Shown here: positions 7,704 through 16,262 of the stretch, in pieces
How positions within the stretch are numbered: position 1 is the stretch's first letter
How the letters are laid out: every line of letters begins with the position of its first letter
Assembly (NCBI GenBank): GCA_001920415.1
Contig: MNJR01000093.1
Coordinates: 1 to 44,463 of the forward strand
Length of the DNA stretch: 44,463 nucleotides
Reading direction: 5' to 3'
Source: Acidobacteria bacterium 13_1_20CM_3_53_8
GTDB taxonomy: Bacteria > Acidobacteriota > Blastocatellia > Pyrinomonadales > Pyrinomonadaceae
Made by a program: the position numbers and the translations under genes
The notes under the pieces: model-generated
What the model was told of the DNA's origin: nothing
Seen by the model: the letters and a program-made list of their open reading frames with translations, nothing else
Databases searched by the model: none

Positions 7704-8077
7704 ATTCACCGCCGAAGATACAGAGTTCATTAAGGGAGCACGAAGAGGATTAATCCATTTAAGAAGCTGTTTGAAAATTCCCTTTAGCCGCGCGAAGCGG
7801 CTCGAAGAAGGTAGCCCGTACGTGAAACATCTGGTATGCGTTGGATAAAATAGATGCGCGTTGAAGACGCGCAAGGATTCCTCTCGCGCGCATCTTCAAT
7901 GCGCTATGTCTTATCACGTTGACTGATTCCAGATGTTGCACGTGCGGGCTATCTTCTCGCTTGCGCCTTCGGCGCTTATTAGGAATTTTCAAACAGCTTC
8001 TAAGATTTGAAATTTCAAATTTGAGATTTCAGATTTGAAATCCTCCGTGGCTCCTCTGTGTCCTGCGGTGGTGAATC
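7704..8077. repeat. Older palindrome (ACCGCNGANACAGAG type) interrupted by a foldback element
   Basis: The left half (7704-7748: ATTCACCGCC, GATACAGAG, GGGAGCACG) pairs with the right half (8042-8077: CCTCCGTGGCTCC, CTCTGTGTCC, GCGGTGGTGAAT). Between them sit the 238-bp foldback element and a 40-bp run of GATTTGAAATTT-type repeat (8003-8042). The gap 7614-8325 holds no gene I can support. Confidence 0.55.
7763..8000. mobile_element. MITE-like foldback element with terminal inverted repeats and TAA duplication
   Basis: It begins GAAGCTGTTTGAAAATTC and ends with the exact inverse GAATTTTCAAACAGCTTC. It is flanked on both sides by TAA (7760-7762 and 8001-8003), consistent with a 3-bp target duplication. 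The interior is itself palindromic: GGTAGCCCGTACGTG pairs with CACGTGCGGGCTATC, and AACATCTGG with CCAGATGTT. There is no transposase frame, so it would depend on a transposase elsewhere. Ends of this GCTGTTTGAAAA style and a 3-bp duplication suggest an IS5-superfamily parent (inference). Confidence 0.7.
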
Positions 8078-8123
8078 ACACCTCCCATAATCTCAACTCA
8101 ATTTCTCTTTAAGGAAAATTAAA

Positions 8124-8183
8124 GCGCCGTTTGCGCTCAGGAATAGAGACAAGCTCCTGCTTCCGGCCAGACGCAAACGGCGT
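8124..8183. repeat. Inverted repeat GCGCCGTTTGCG / CGCAAACGGCGT
   Basis: The 12-bp arms (8124-8135 and 8172-8183) are nearly perfect around a 36-nt spacer. It lies in non-coding DNA downstream of the small two-helix membrane gene and could be a transcription end or a solo foldback relic. Confidence 0.5.
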
Positions 8184-8325
8184 CAAGGATTTCCAATTCG
8201 GTACGACGACCGAGCGCGCACATCACGGTTCGTCGAACGCAATCACCCGAACCGTTTCCGAACTGCGCGGCTCGTCCTCGCGATGCACACGTCCGTTCTT
8301 GAGAAGAACGAGGCGCGCGCGTCCC

Positions 8326-8535
8326 TTACTGCGTAATGTGAATCTCCTCTTCCTTGTTGACGCGGCGCACGAAGAAGATCAAAGCGCATGCGAAGGCCAC
8401 GACGGTCGCAGCAATTGCATACCATAAAAGATGCGTGCCGCCCTGCCTATCTGGAAACGTTGCAAACTTGTAATACTCGTAGACTGCGAAGACGGTTGCG
8501 GCGATCCCCACAATCCAGGTCACTACATCTAACAT
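8326..8535 (-). CDS. Small two-helix membrane protein, unknown function
   Basis: Predicted 69 aa, starting at ATG 8535 with GGAGG 6 nt upstream, a strong start. Helix 1 is about residues 5-27 (VTWIVGIAATVFAVYEYYKF) and helix 2 about 36-57 (LLWYAIAATVVAFACALIFFV). The tail RRVNKEEEIHITQ is charged. By the positive-inside rule this gives a hairpin with the C-terminus in the cytoplasm. No family recognised. Confidence 0.65.
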   Translation of the reverse strand: MLDVVTWIVGIAATVFAVYEYYKFATFPDRQGGTHLLWYAIAATVVAFACALIFFVRRVNKEEEIHITQ

Positions 8536-8701
8536 GATGAACCTCCAGCGTTCGTTTTCTGTTTAAGTAGGCTGAGAAAAAAGCCTTAAACGCACACTAT
8601 TTAGAGTTCAGCAAGAGAACCGTCAGGCTTTGGAAGCGTCCCGGAGTGTGCTTGCCCGCGAGACCGCTTTTGATTCTCTACGCGCGTGCATGTTAACCGA
8701 C

Positions 8702-8850
8702 AGAAAGGGGAAAGGTAAAGGGGAAAGATGAAGGCAAAAGGTAAAAGTAAAAAGGCAAAAGGGATAAGGCTAAAAGCATTTTTACATTTTTAATTAAAAT
8801 ATGGTTTCAGCCTCACTTTTGCCTTTTACCTTTTTACTTTTACCTTTTCC
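8702..8850. repeat. AAAAGGCAAAAGGTAAAAGT hairpin repeat, copy 1
   Basis: The left arm is built of AAAAGGC, AAAAGGT and AAAAGT units and the right arm is the mirror (CTTTTGCCTTTTACC). The inner conserved stem ends in ATGGTTTCAGCC. It starts directly at the selB TAA (8851-8853). The remaining bases from 8536 to 8701 hold no gene; I looked for a tRNA-Sec there on both strands and found none. Confidence 0.85.
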
Positions 8851-10764
8851 TTACAGAATTATCCTGCGGTCTCCGGCTCGGCGTGTGACGCGCTCGCGGT
8901 CGAAGTATTCAAGAAGTGGGATGGCGTATTTGCGCGAAACCCCTGCGAGGTCTTTGAAAGTCGCAACGTCAATCAGACGCTCAGGCTCGTGCTGGCTAGC
9001 GTAGTCGCGCAAACTTTTGGTGAGTTGGTCGAGCGCTTCGCGGTGAAAGTAGTATTCACGGCTTACGCTCACTAAAGAGCCAGCGTCAATCAGCAGTTGC
9101 AGAATCTTTCGTGCGCGCTCGCGCGGGCTGCTGTTTCCTGCTCTTTCGAGCGCTTCTTCAAAGGTCGGAGCTTCTAGCGCAGCATCTTTGTAAACCTCTT
9201 CCAGACGACTTTTGAGCGCGGCATCATGGGGCGAAAGCTCAAGTCTGTGATTGCTTGCGCGCACCACATCTTTTTCGGAGCGTAGCGCGCCCGTCGCTTC
9301 AAGATGAGAGATGACTGCGCGAAAGATTTCCGGCGCGAGGTGGGCGAAGTGGCGCTCGCGCAAAGTCTCGCGCGCCATACCGCGCGAAAGAGGTTCTTGT
9401 TTGTGAAAGCTCTCGACCTCGTCGAGCGCCGCGCGTCCCAGACGATCAAACTGCGCTCGGCTCAGCAAATGGCCTTCTGCGTCTACAACTGCGCCGCTTC
9501 GTTCAGCCCCAAAAATTGCGCTCGAAAGAATCTCATCACGCCAGCCCGTGTGCGCTATGAGATCGGCGCGCGATAATCCTTGCTCGCCCGCAGCCTCCAA
9601 GCGAAGCGCAACCTGCGCTGCCGGGTCAGCATTCATCAACGATTCAAGACGGGCGCGCACTCCGGCCATCTCGCGCCCACGATGCTTCTGGGCGAAAGCA
9701 TCCAGCACCACGCCGCCCGCAACGGTACGCTGTGGAGAGTAAGAGCGTATGATGAAATGCTCCGATGGAAGCGCTAGCGTTGGAGATTCAAGGCGAAGTT
9801 GAATGAAACCGGAAGCGCCCGGCTGAATCTCGTTCGTGTGTTCTAGCACGCGTACGCGCGCCAGGATTTCAGCCGAGCCTATATGCACACGAACGCGCGC
9901 GCGCGAACGCAAACTGCGCGGCGCACCCTTCAGCACGTCAATGCGTGCGTCGAATATTTGCGTCGCGCGCAGGCGACCAGCGGGCGCTAGCACCATCCCG
10001 CGCTCAATCTGCGCAGCCTCTATACCGCCAAGATTCAAAGCAGTCCTCTGCCCCGCTTCGGCTCTCTTAACCGGCTGATTGTGAACTTGAAGCCCTCTGA
10101 CACGTACGCGCCTTGCTTCGGGCAGCAACTCCACCTCGTCGCCCTCTTGAATCTCGCCCGCGACGAGCGTGCCAGTGACGACTGCGCCGAAGCCTCGCAT
10201 GGTGAATGAGCGATCAACGGGCAGGCGAGCAACCATTGCGTTCGAGCGCGCGGGAATCTTTAACGCTATTTCATGAAGAGCGCGCTTCAATTCTTCAATG
10301 CCTTCGCCCGTGCGTGAACTAACGGCAAGCTGTGGCGCGTCTTCAAGAAACGAGCCTGCGACCAACTCGCACGCTTCTTCGCGCACGAGTTCGAGCAGTT
10401 CTTCGTCAACAGTATCTTTCTTTGTGATTACGACGAGGCCGTTTCGCACACCCAGCAATCGGCAGATGTCGAAGTGCTCTTCCGTCTGTGGCATCACTCC
10501 TTCATCTGCGGCAATGACGAGCGCGACCACGTCAATGCCGTGCGCGCCCGCCAGCATGTTTTTTACGAAACGCTCGTGACCCGGCACGTCAACGAAACCC
10601 AGGCGCACATCGCCCAGATCAAGCTCTGCGAAGCCCAGATCAATAGTAATCCCGCGCCGCTTCTCCTCCGGCAGACGATCCGCATCCACGCCCGTCAGCG
10701 CGCGCACCAGCGCAGTCTTCCCATGATCAATGTGCCCGGCTGTCCCTACTATGATTGAAAGCAT
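8851..10764 (-). CDS. selB: Selenocysteine-specific translation elongation factor SelB
   Basis: Delivers Sec-tRNA to UGA codons marked by a SECIS hairpin. Predicted 637 aa, in the normal size range. The G1 loop is [13 protein letters not shown] (residues about 7-19), G2 is [11 protein letters not shown]3 is [12 protein letters not shown] and G4 is ITKKD. EF-Tu-like domains II and III follow (about 175-340). The C-terminal part contains winged helices ending [20 protein letters not shown] and [10 protein letters not shown], which bind SECIS RNA in characterised SelB. No selA, selD, tRNA-Sec or selenoprotein is visible in this window. The ATG has no Shine-Dalgarno: the hairpin repeat end AAAACTGCCTTT touches it directly. 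Confidence 0.96.
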   Translation of the reverse strand: MLSIIVGTAGHIDHGKTALVRALTGVDADRLPEEKRRGITIDLGFAELDLGDVRLGFVDVPGHERFVKNMLAGAHGIDVVALVIAADEGVMPQTEEHFDICRLLGVRNGLVVITKKDTVDEELLELVREEACELVAGSFLEDAPQLAVSSRTGEGIEELKRALHEIALKIPARSNAMVARLPVDRSFTMRGFGAVVTGTLVAGEIQEGDEVELLPEARRVRVRGLQVHNQPVKRAEAGQRTALNLGGIEAAQIERGMVLAPAGRLRATQIFDARIDVLKGAPRSLRSRARVRVHIGSAEILARVRVLEHTNEIQPGASGFIQLRLESPTLALPSEHFIIRSYSPQRTVAGGVVLDAFAQKHRGREMAGVRARLESLMNADPAAQVALRLEAAGEQGLSRADLIAHTGWRDEILSSAIFGAERSGAVVDAEGHLLSRAQFDRLGRAALDEVESFHKQEPLSRGMARETLRERHFAHLAPEIFRAVISHLEATGALRSEKDVVRASNHRLELSPHDAALKSRLEEVYKDAALEAPTFEEALERAGNSSPRERARKILQLLIDAGSLVSVSREYYFHREALDQLTKSLRDYASQHEPERLIDVATFKDLAGVSRKYAIPLLEYFDRERVTRRAGDRRIIL

Positions 10765-10765
10765 A

Positions 10766-10866
10766 AAGGCAGTTTTTAGTTTTCAGTTTTTAGTTTTCAG
10801 CTTTCAGAGAGAAGCGAACTGGCTTTTAACTAAAAACTGAAAACTAAAAACTGAAAACTGCTCTTT
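10766..10866. repeat. TTTTCAG hairpin repeat, copy 2
   Basis: The arms are GCAGTTTTTAGTTTTCAG and its mirror, with a 7-nt period and a loop near GAGAGAAGCGAACTGG. It fills the entire gap between the VWFA gene stop (10867) and the selB start codon (10764). Confidence 0.85.
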
Positions 10867-13158
10867 TCATCGTATTTCAAAATCTATCCACTGTATCGCA
10901 GTGTTGTGGTTCGCTTTGGCTAGCAGGTCTGTGACTATGACTTGAAGAACGTACTCGCCGGGGCGCATGTCAGAGCCGAGTTTGAGAGCGCCGCCCGCTA
11001 AGAGTCGCTTCATATCTGCCTGGCTGCTCGGATTAAAATGCTGTGTCTGACCTGTAAAGATTAGTTGACCTTCGCGGAAGATGCGAACCTGAGTTAGCAA
11101 TTGCGGCTTCAGCGCGGCGCTATCAAGTTGCGCGTTGTAGATGGCGTAGCCGTATCGTAGCGTCATACCTTTGCGCAAATGGCGCACGGCTGGGCCAGCC
11201 TGCGTATCAACGTCTTCGCTTTCGCCTTCTGCGCTACGCGCCAGAGTTTGCGCGGCGTCGGGCGTGGTGGCGGCGGGTGCGGGCTGCGGCATCGGCGGCG
11301 TCTCGCGCGCAGCCTCTACGCCGCTCACTAGTAGCCCGGAAAGCGAGAGACGATTTTTTGTAATGTCCGGGACTTCTATGAACTGGCTGGCAGAGCCTAC
11401 GCGCTCCGAGGCCGTATCGCGCAATGCCGTGCGAAGCTGGTATGCGCCCGGCTTCTTAACAGGCACTGTGACGACATAGACGAAGCCGTCCTGCATGATT
11501 TTATTGTAAGTGTCGCCCTTGATTCGTATGGTGTGCGTGCGACCGACCTGGTCAACCATCTGTCCGTTGTCGCCGAAAGTCATAGCCAGTATGTCGAACG
11601 TGGACTTGTGCCAGCCATCCCCGTCGTCCGTGAATGTAAGATCGTGCGCGTCAATGTGAATAAAGGATCGCATGAAGGAGCCGAACTGCGCGTCGTTTGC
11701 AAAGAGCGAAGTAAGCTGAAGCGAAACCCCGTTTGCGTTGAACGGCGAGATGAGCGCGCCCAAGAGTTGTTCTTCGCGCGTGTGACGTACGGTGCGCGTG
11801 CCTTCGTCCGAGAAATCATAAAAGCCTGAGCGCGTGCGCACCTTCACGCCCGGTCGCTTAACCTTTATGCTGATTTTATGGAAGCGGCGGTAGCTGCCCG
11901 GCGAGCCTAAGTTTGAACCTTCCGGGTGATACGCAATCAGGTAGTAGCCTTTCTGGTCTTCAACCACGCGACGAAGTCCGCCGCCAAGATCGTTCATGTT
12001 GCGTATGGCAAAGCCTCCGGTCTGGCGCGCCAGATAATCCAGCCCTTCCGGCGACTCTACGTAACTCCTGCGCCGATCTGCCAGCCTCGCCTCTATCTGA
12101 TCGGCCGAAAGATGCGCAGTGTTGTCGGCAGCCGTGAGCCATAGCGTCTGAAGACCTGTGGCGTTCATCGTGTAGATGACGACCGAAGAGCGATTCGCAA
12201 GATCTGCAAGGCGACGCAACGGCTCCGCGATGCTCTCGTTCGAAGAGACGCGCGGGTTGCCCATGATATTTCGATAAGTACGTATCTTGAGGCTGTCGGA
12301 GATGAGTATGAGAGACTTGCGACCGGGCATCTCTCTCATCCCGCGCACGATTGAGTGAATCACTCCGAGCGTGCCTATCTCGAACAGGCCTTCACGATCA
12401 CGTGTCTGCTCGTTAATCCTATCCTGAATATCTTGCGCCGGGTTAGTGGGGTTTACATTCGGGTCTTCCGTCGCAGGCTCACGGCTAGTATCAATCTGAG
12501 CGACAGCCGAGACGCCGCAGGCCGTATTGGGCAGCCAGCGCACGTGCTCGACTGCCGCGTAGAGTTGGCGACGGTCTGATGTGAACTGCTGCAACACTCC
12601 AGCACCGCCGCCCGTGCGTATGATTGCAACTAAATCTCCGGGCTGCATCTGTTCATCAACAAATTTTCTGAGCGCTCCCTTGACGAAGTGCATGCTCTCA
12701 AACGATAGGCAGAGGTCGTCAACTACGAGCGCGACGGTGCGGCGTACCTGTTCGGGGCGCAAAGGCACTGGCGGCACAGGCGGCGCGTTTCTAGTTGCAG
12801 GGCGCTGCGAAGTGGCGGCAGGCTGAGCAGCAGCAGCAGTGGCTGTGGTCGCGCCCGCTTCGGTCGAGACATAAGAGAAGTTTGTTATCTTCTGCGGACG
12901 GTTATCTTCTCGCACCTCGAAATCATCAGGCGAGAGGTCTGTAATCTGATGACCGTTGTTGTCAGTCGCAGACACGTCCAGTTGCACAAGATTCGTTGTG
13001 ATGCGCACGACCTCGTCTTCGTCCTGCGTTGTAGCCGGACGCCGCGTTTGCTGTGATGAGCGTGCGGGAGCGACTGGTATCGGCGCTGGAGTTTGCCCAA
13101 GCGCAGAGCAGACGAACGCCTGTATCAGGATCAATGAGAGTAAATTTTTTTTCTTCAT
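10867..13158 (-). CDS. VWFA-related Acidobacterial domain protein (TIGR03436-like), paralog A
   Basis: Predicted 763 aa. ATG 13158 was chosen because it begins a signal peptide (MKKKNLLSLILIQAFVCSALGQ). The frame is open further upstream, overlapping the neighbouring gene. A low-complexity Pro/Gln segment follows, then ITTNLVQLDVSATD and LSPDDFEVREDNRPQKITNF (about residues 55-105), the family hallmark. A von Willebrand A-like domain begins at RRTVALVVDDLCLSFESM and includes GRKSLILISDSLKI. The C-terminal half is beta-rich and ends ANHNTAIQWIDFEIR. These exported proteins are abundant in acidobacteria and their role is unknown. It is the downstream member of a tandem pair with 13239-15512. 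Confidence 0.85.
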   Translation of the reverse strand: MKKKNLLSLILIQAFVCSALGQTPAPIPVAPARSSQQTRRPATTQDEDEVVRITTNLVQLDVSATDNNGHQITDLSPDDFEVREDNRPQKITNFSYVSTEAGATTATAAAAQPAATSQRPATRNAPPVPPVPLRPEQVRRTVALVVDDLCLSFESMHFVKGALRKFVDEQMQPGDLVAIIRTGGGAGVLQQFTSDRRQLYAAVEHVRWLPNTACGVSAVAQIDTSREPATEDPNVNPTNPAQDIQDRINEQTRDREGLFEIGTLGVIHSIVRGMREMPGRKSLILISDSLKIRTYRNIMGNPRVSSNESIAEPLRRLADLANRSSVVIYTMNATGLQTLWLTAADNTAHLSADQIEARLADRRRSYVESPEGLDYLARQTGGFAIRNMNDLGGGLRRVVEDQKGYYLIAYHPEGSNLGSPGSYRRFHKISIKVKRPGVKVRTRSGFYDFSDEGTRTVRHTREEQLLGALISPFNANGVSLQLTSLFANDAQFGSFMRSFIHIDAHDLTFTDDGDGWHKSTFDILAMTFGDNGQMVDQVGRTHTIRIKGDTYNKIMQDGFVYVVTVPVKKPGAYQLRTALRDTASERVGSASQFIEVPDITKNRLSLSGLLVSGVEAARETPPMPQPAPAATTPDAAQTLARSAEGESEDVDTQAGPAVRHLRKGMTLRYGYAIYNAQLDSAALKPQLLTQVRIFREGQLIFTGQTQHFNPSSQADMKRLLAGGALKLGSDMRPGEYVLQVIVTDLLAKANHNTAIQWIDFEIR

Positions 13159-13238
13159 AATAAGGACTCGGAAAGTTGGCCGGAAACTCCAGCCTCGCGC
13201 GTGCTCATCCAACACCGTTTCATACGATGTTCGCCAGT

Positions 13239-15512
13239 TTACCTGATAATCTCGAAATCTATCCACTGCGTCGCTGTGTTGTGGTTAGCTTTGGCTAGCA
13301 GGTCTGTGACTATGACTTGAAGAACGTATTCGCCGGGCGGGAGTTCTGAGCCGATTACTAGACCACCGCCAACTGTCACGCGTTTCAAATCCGGTTGACC
13401 CGTAGTGTCTAAAGGCTGCACATTGCCCGCGAAAACCTGCTGGCCGTCGCGGTAGAGACGCATCTGCGTCGTTAGTTTAGGCTTCTGGGTCGCGCGCTCC
13501 AGTTGCGCATTGTAAATAACGTAGACGTATTGGAGCGTCATGCCCTGACGCAATTGCCTGAGCACAGGGCCTGCCTGCGTGTCCGCCGACCTGACTTCGG
13601 TCTCCGATTGTTGAGTCAAGACTTGCGCGGGATTTTGCGCGTTCTCATTTACTTGCGATTGTGCGCCCGTCGCAGCCGCCGCCGGTCTGGCCGAAGCAGC
13701 CTCTGAGCCGCTCATTATGATTCCCGAAAGCATCAAACGATTCTTCGTTATGTCCGGGACTTCTATGAATTCGCTGACCGAACCCAATCGCTCCGACGCC
13801 GTATCGCGCAAAGAGACGCGCAACTGGTACGCGCCCGGCTTCTTCACAGGCACTGTAATCATGTAGTCGAAGCCTTGCTGCATGATTCGCCTATAGGTTC
13901 TATCGCTGACTCGTATGTTGTGTGTCAGACCCATCTCGTCAACGACCCGTCCGCTCTCGCCGAATGTGATAGCAAGCACGTCGAACGTTGACTTGTGCCA
14001 GCCTTCCCCGTCGTCCGTGAAAGTGAGATCGTGCGCCGCTATGTGAAGCAGCGAGCGCATGAATGAACCCGCTTGCGCGTCGTTGGCGAAGAGCGAAGTC
14101 ATGCGCAGGTCAACGCCCGTTGCTTTGAACGGCGATTTGAGCGCGCTGATTAGCTGCTCGTTGCGCGTGTGCGGGACTGGGCTAGCCACTTCGTCGGTCA
14201 CGCCAAAGAAGCCTGTGCGCGAGCGCACACGCAAGCCCGGTCGCTTCACCTTCACTATGATTTTATGAAATCGTTTGTAGCCGCTGCCCTGAGCAAAGGT
14301 TGATTCCGCAGGGTGGTACGCAATCAGGTAGTAGCCTTTCTGATCGTCCAGCACACGCTTTATGCCGCCGACCAGATCGTTCGTGTTTTGTACTGCGAAA
14401 CCTCCGGTCTGATGCGCCAGGTAGGTTAATCCGGTCTGCGAGTCAAAAGCATCCGTTCGCGCGTTGATAAATCTTTCAGCAAACTGGTCGCCTCCGTGGC
14501 TGTCTCCCTGGCTCAGGTGAATTCCCGAAAGGTCTGTTGAGGCATCATCGTTATAGGTACGCAAGCCCGCCGCATTCATCGTGTAGATTACTACGGACGA
14601 GCGATTGGCAAGATCTGTCAGCCGACGCAGATTGTCAACTATGCGCTCTACAGTGATAGCAGGTTCTGGCCCGACGTAAGGGTTGTCCATTTGAAGTGTC
14701 GTCGGCGGATGGGTCAACCAGATTTTGAATCCGTCTGAAATCAAGAGCACGGACTTTCTTCCGGGCAGATCGCGCATCCCGCGCACAACATAGTCCAGCG
14801 CGCCGAGCGTGCCCACCGTGTAAAGCTCATCACGGAATCGCCCAAGAGTGTCCAGAGTAGACTGCATGGCGTCCGGCATGCCGGGCGCAGATGATTCTGC
14901 TTGCCCGCGTGATCGCGGATTCCAGCGCATACGATCAATCGCAGCATAGAGAATCCGTCTGTCGGAAGTGAATTGCTGGAGCAATCCTCCAATGCTGCCG
15001 CTCGTGGTCACGATAGCCACTAGGTCGTTCGGCTGTATCTGCTCGTCAACAAATTTCTTGAGCGCCCCCTTGACGAAATGCATGCTGCCTATGGAAAGGC
15101 CGAAGTCGTCAATGACGAGCGCTATGGTGCGGCGCACCTGTTCGGGACGCAACTGCACTGGCGGCACAGGCGGCGCATTACGCGAGGGCGTGCGCGCAAG
15201 AGTCGTCTGGTTAGGCTGCGCGCTATCTGTGGAGACGTAAGAGAAATTAGTTATCTTCTGCTCACGATTATCTTCGCGTATCTCAAAATCATCCGCGTTC
15301 AGATCAGTCACCTGTCTGCCTTGCGAGTCCGTCACTACTGCGTCAACCTGAACCAGATTCGTAGTGATGCGCACGACATCTTCCTCCGCCACCTGTTGCT
15401 GCGCGGGCGCAGGCGTTTGATGTGAAGGCTGCTGGCTGGTCGTTTGCCCCTGTGTGGAAATGAAGAAGGAGAAGATAAGCGCAAGCGCAAGTGAGTGCCT
15501 GTAGGTAATCAT
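13239..15512 (-). CDS. VWFA-related Acidobacterial domain protein (TIGR03436-like), paralog B
   Basis: Predicted 757 aa from ATG 15512; an in-frame TTG at 15521 sits closer to the AGGAG upstream and is possible. A signal peptide (about MITYRHSLALALIFSFFIST) precedes a Gln/Pro-rich stretch, then ITTNLVQVDAVVTD and LNADDFEIREDNREQKITNF, then the VWA-like domain starting RRTIALVIDDFGLSIGSM with GRKSVLLISDGFKI. It is collinear with paralog A along the whole length and ends with nearly the same residues (ANHNTATQWIDFEIIR). The stop is 80 bp before the start chosen for paralog A, so the pair is probably one transcription unit that arose by duplication. Confidence 0.85.
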   Translation of the reverse strand: MITYRHSLALALIFSFFISTQGQTTSQQPSHQTPAPAQQQVAEEDVVRITTNLVQVDAVVTDSQGRQVTDLNADDFEIREDNREQKITNFSYVSTDSAQPNQTTLARTPSRNAPPVPPVQLRPEQVRRTIALVIDDFGLSIGSMHFVKGALKKFVDEQIQPNDLVAIVTTSGSIGGLLQQFTSDRRILYAAIDRMRWNPRSRGQAESSAPGMPDAMQSTLDTLGRFRDELYTVGTLGALDYVVRGMRDLPGRKSVLLISDGFKIWLTHPPTTLQMDNPYVGPEPAITVERIVDNLRRLTDLANRSSVVIYTMNAAGLRTYNDDASTDLSGIHLSQGDSHGGDQFAERFINARTDAFDSQTGLTYLAHQTGGFAVQNTNDLVGGIKRVLDDQKGYYLIAYHPAESTFAQGSGYKRFHKIIVKVKRPGLRVRSRTGFFGVTDEVASPVPHTRNEQLISALKSPFKATGVDLRMTSLFANDAQAGSFMRSLLHIAAHDLTFTDDGEGWHKSTFDVLAITFGESGRVVDEMGLTHNIRVSDRTYRRIMQQGFDYMITVPVKKPGAYQLRVSLRDTASERLGSVSEFIEVPDITKNRLMLSGIIMSGSEAASARPAAAATGAQSQVNENAQNPAQVLTQQSETEVRSADTQAGPVLRQLRQGMTLQYVYVIYNAQLERATQKPKLTTQMRLYRDGQQVFAGNVQPLDTTGQPDLKRVTVGGGLVIGSELPPGEYVLQVIVTDLLAKANHNTATQWIDFEIIR

Positions 15513-15672
15513 AGCCTTCAAAGCTCCTTTCAGCTATCAAACTTATTTTAGGGGAACTCCTATTTTTAGTTAAGCTCCTGCTATAGGCTTAACAAGAAGT
15601 GGCTGACTTTGACTGTACAATAGTCGTTGTGCAATGCTGCCCTCAGAGATCGAAATTAAGGAGCACACGACG

Positions 15673-16119
15673 ATGGCAGAGCAGGCTGAGAAAGGCGACA
15701 CCATTCGCGTTCATTACACTGGAAGTCTGGAGAGCGGCGAAGTTTTCGATTCCAGCGAAGGCGGCGAGCCTCTGGAATTTGAAGTCGGCGCAGGCCATGT
15801 CATAGAAGGCTTCGACGAAGGCGTACGCTCCATGTCTGTCGGCGCAAAAAAACGGCTCGTCATAGAAGCCGACCAAGCTTATGGTGAACGCAACGATGCT
15901 CTGGTGCAGCAGGTTGCGCGCGCCAGCATCAACCTAGACCACGAACCCGAAGTCGGCATGCAACTCGCGCTACAACTCCCTGACGGCAACCAGATTCCCA
16001 TCACCATCACCGAAGTCACCCCCGACACCATCACCCTGGACGCCAACCACCCGCTCGCCGGAAGCAAACTGATTTTCGACATAGAACTGGTCGGGCTTGA
16101 TAAGAAGCAACAGGCGTGA
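15673..16119 (+). CDS. FKBP-type peptidyl-prolyl cis-trans isomerase, SlyD-like
   Basis: Accelerates proline isomerisation and often acts as a chaperone in the cytoplasm. Predicted 148 aa; ATG 15673 has AAGGAG 9 nt upstream. The FKBP half begins KGDTIRVHYTGSLESGEVFDSS and GHVIEGFDEGVRSMSVGAKKRLVI. A SlyD-type insert-in-flap domain (about residues 70-120, ASINLDHEPEVGMQLALQ) interrupts the fold. It closes with ITLDANHPLAGSKLIFDIELVG, which is highly characteristic of SlyD-type proteins. The His/Cys-rich metal-binding tail of E. coli SlyD is absent. It is a single-gene unit, convergent with the AlbA_2/RRM gene. Confidence 0.92.
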   Translation: MAEQAEKGDTIRVHYTGSLESGEVFDSSEGGEPLEFEVGAGHVIEGFDEGVRSMSVGAKKRLVIEADQAYGERNDALVQQVARASINLDHEPEVGMQLALQLPDGNQIPITITEVTPDTITLDANHPLAGSKLIFDIELVGLDKKQQA

Positions 16120-16262
16120 CCTTGCAGAATTTCACTATGCGACAACTCTGCGAAATGTTTAATTGCAGATGCCTTAGAATTCAATGAAAGAATTATTTTG
16201 TGGAATCCCACCTTTAGCGGTATTAGTCAGAACGATTATTTTGACTAATTTTAAAAGTGAGT

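Noticed and set aside
8131-8427. Plus-strand frame of 98 codons
   Set aside because: It has no ribosome binding site, an unlikely composition, and overlaps antisense a small membrane protein gene with a strong AGGAGG-type start.
8536-8850. Possible tRNA-Sec or SECIS element beside selB
   Set aside because: I looked on both strands for a TCA anticodon with a long extra arm and a GGTTCGA-type T loop and found none; the DNA is repeat arms and small stems only.
9304-10758. Several plus-strand frames over selB
   Set aside because: They are antisense to a well-conserved selB and rich in Arg/Ala/Ser, as expected for shadow frames of this base composition.
10766-10866. CRISPR-like short repeats
   Set aside because: The 7-nt units have no unique spacers and form an inverted, not a spaced direct, array.
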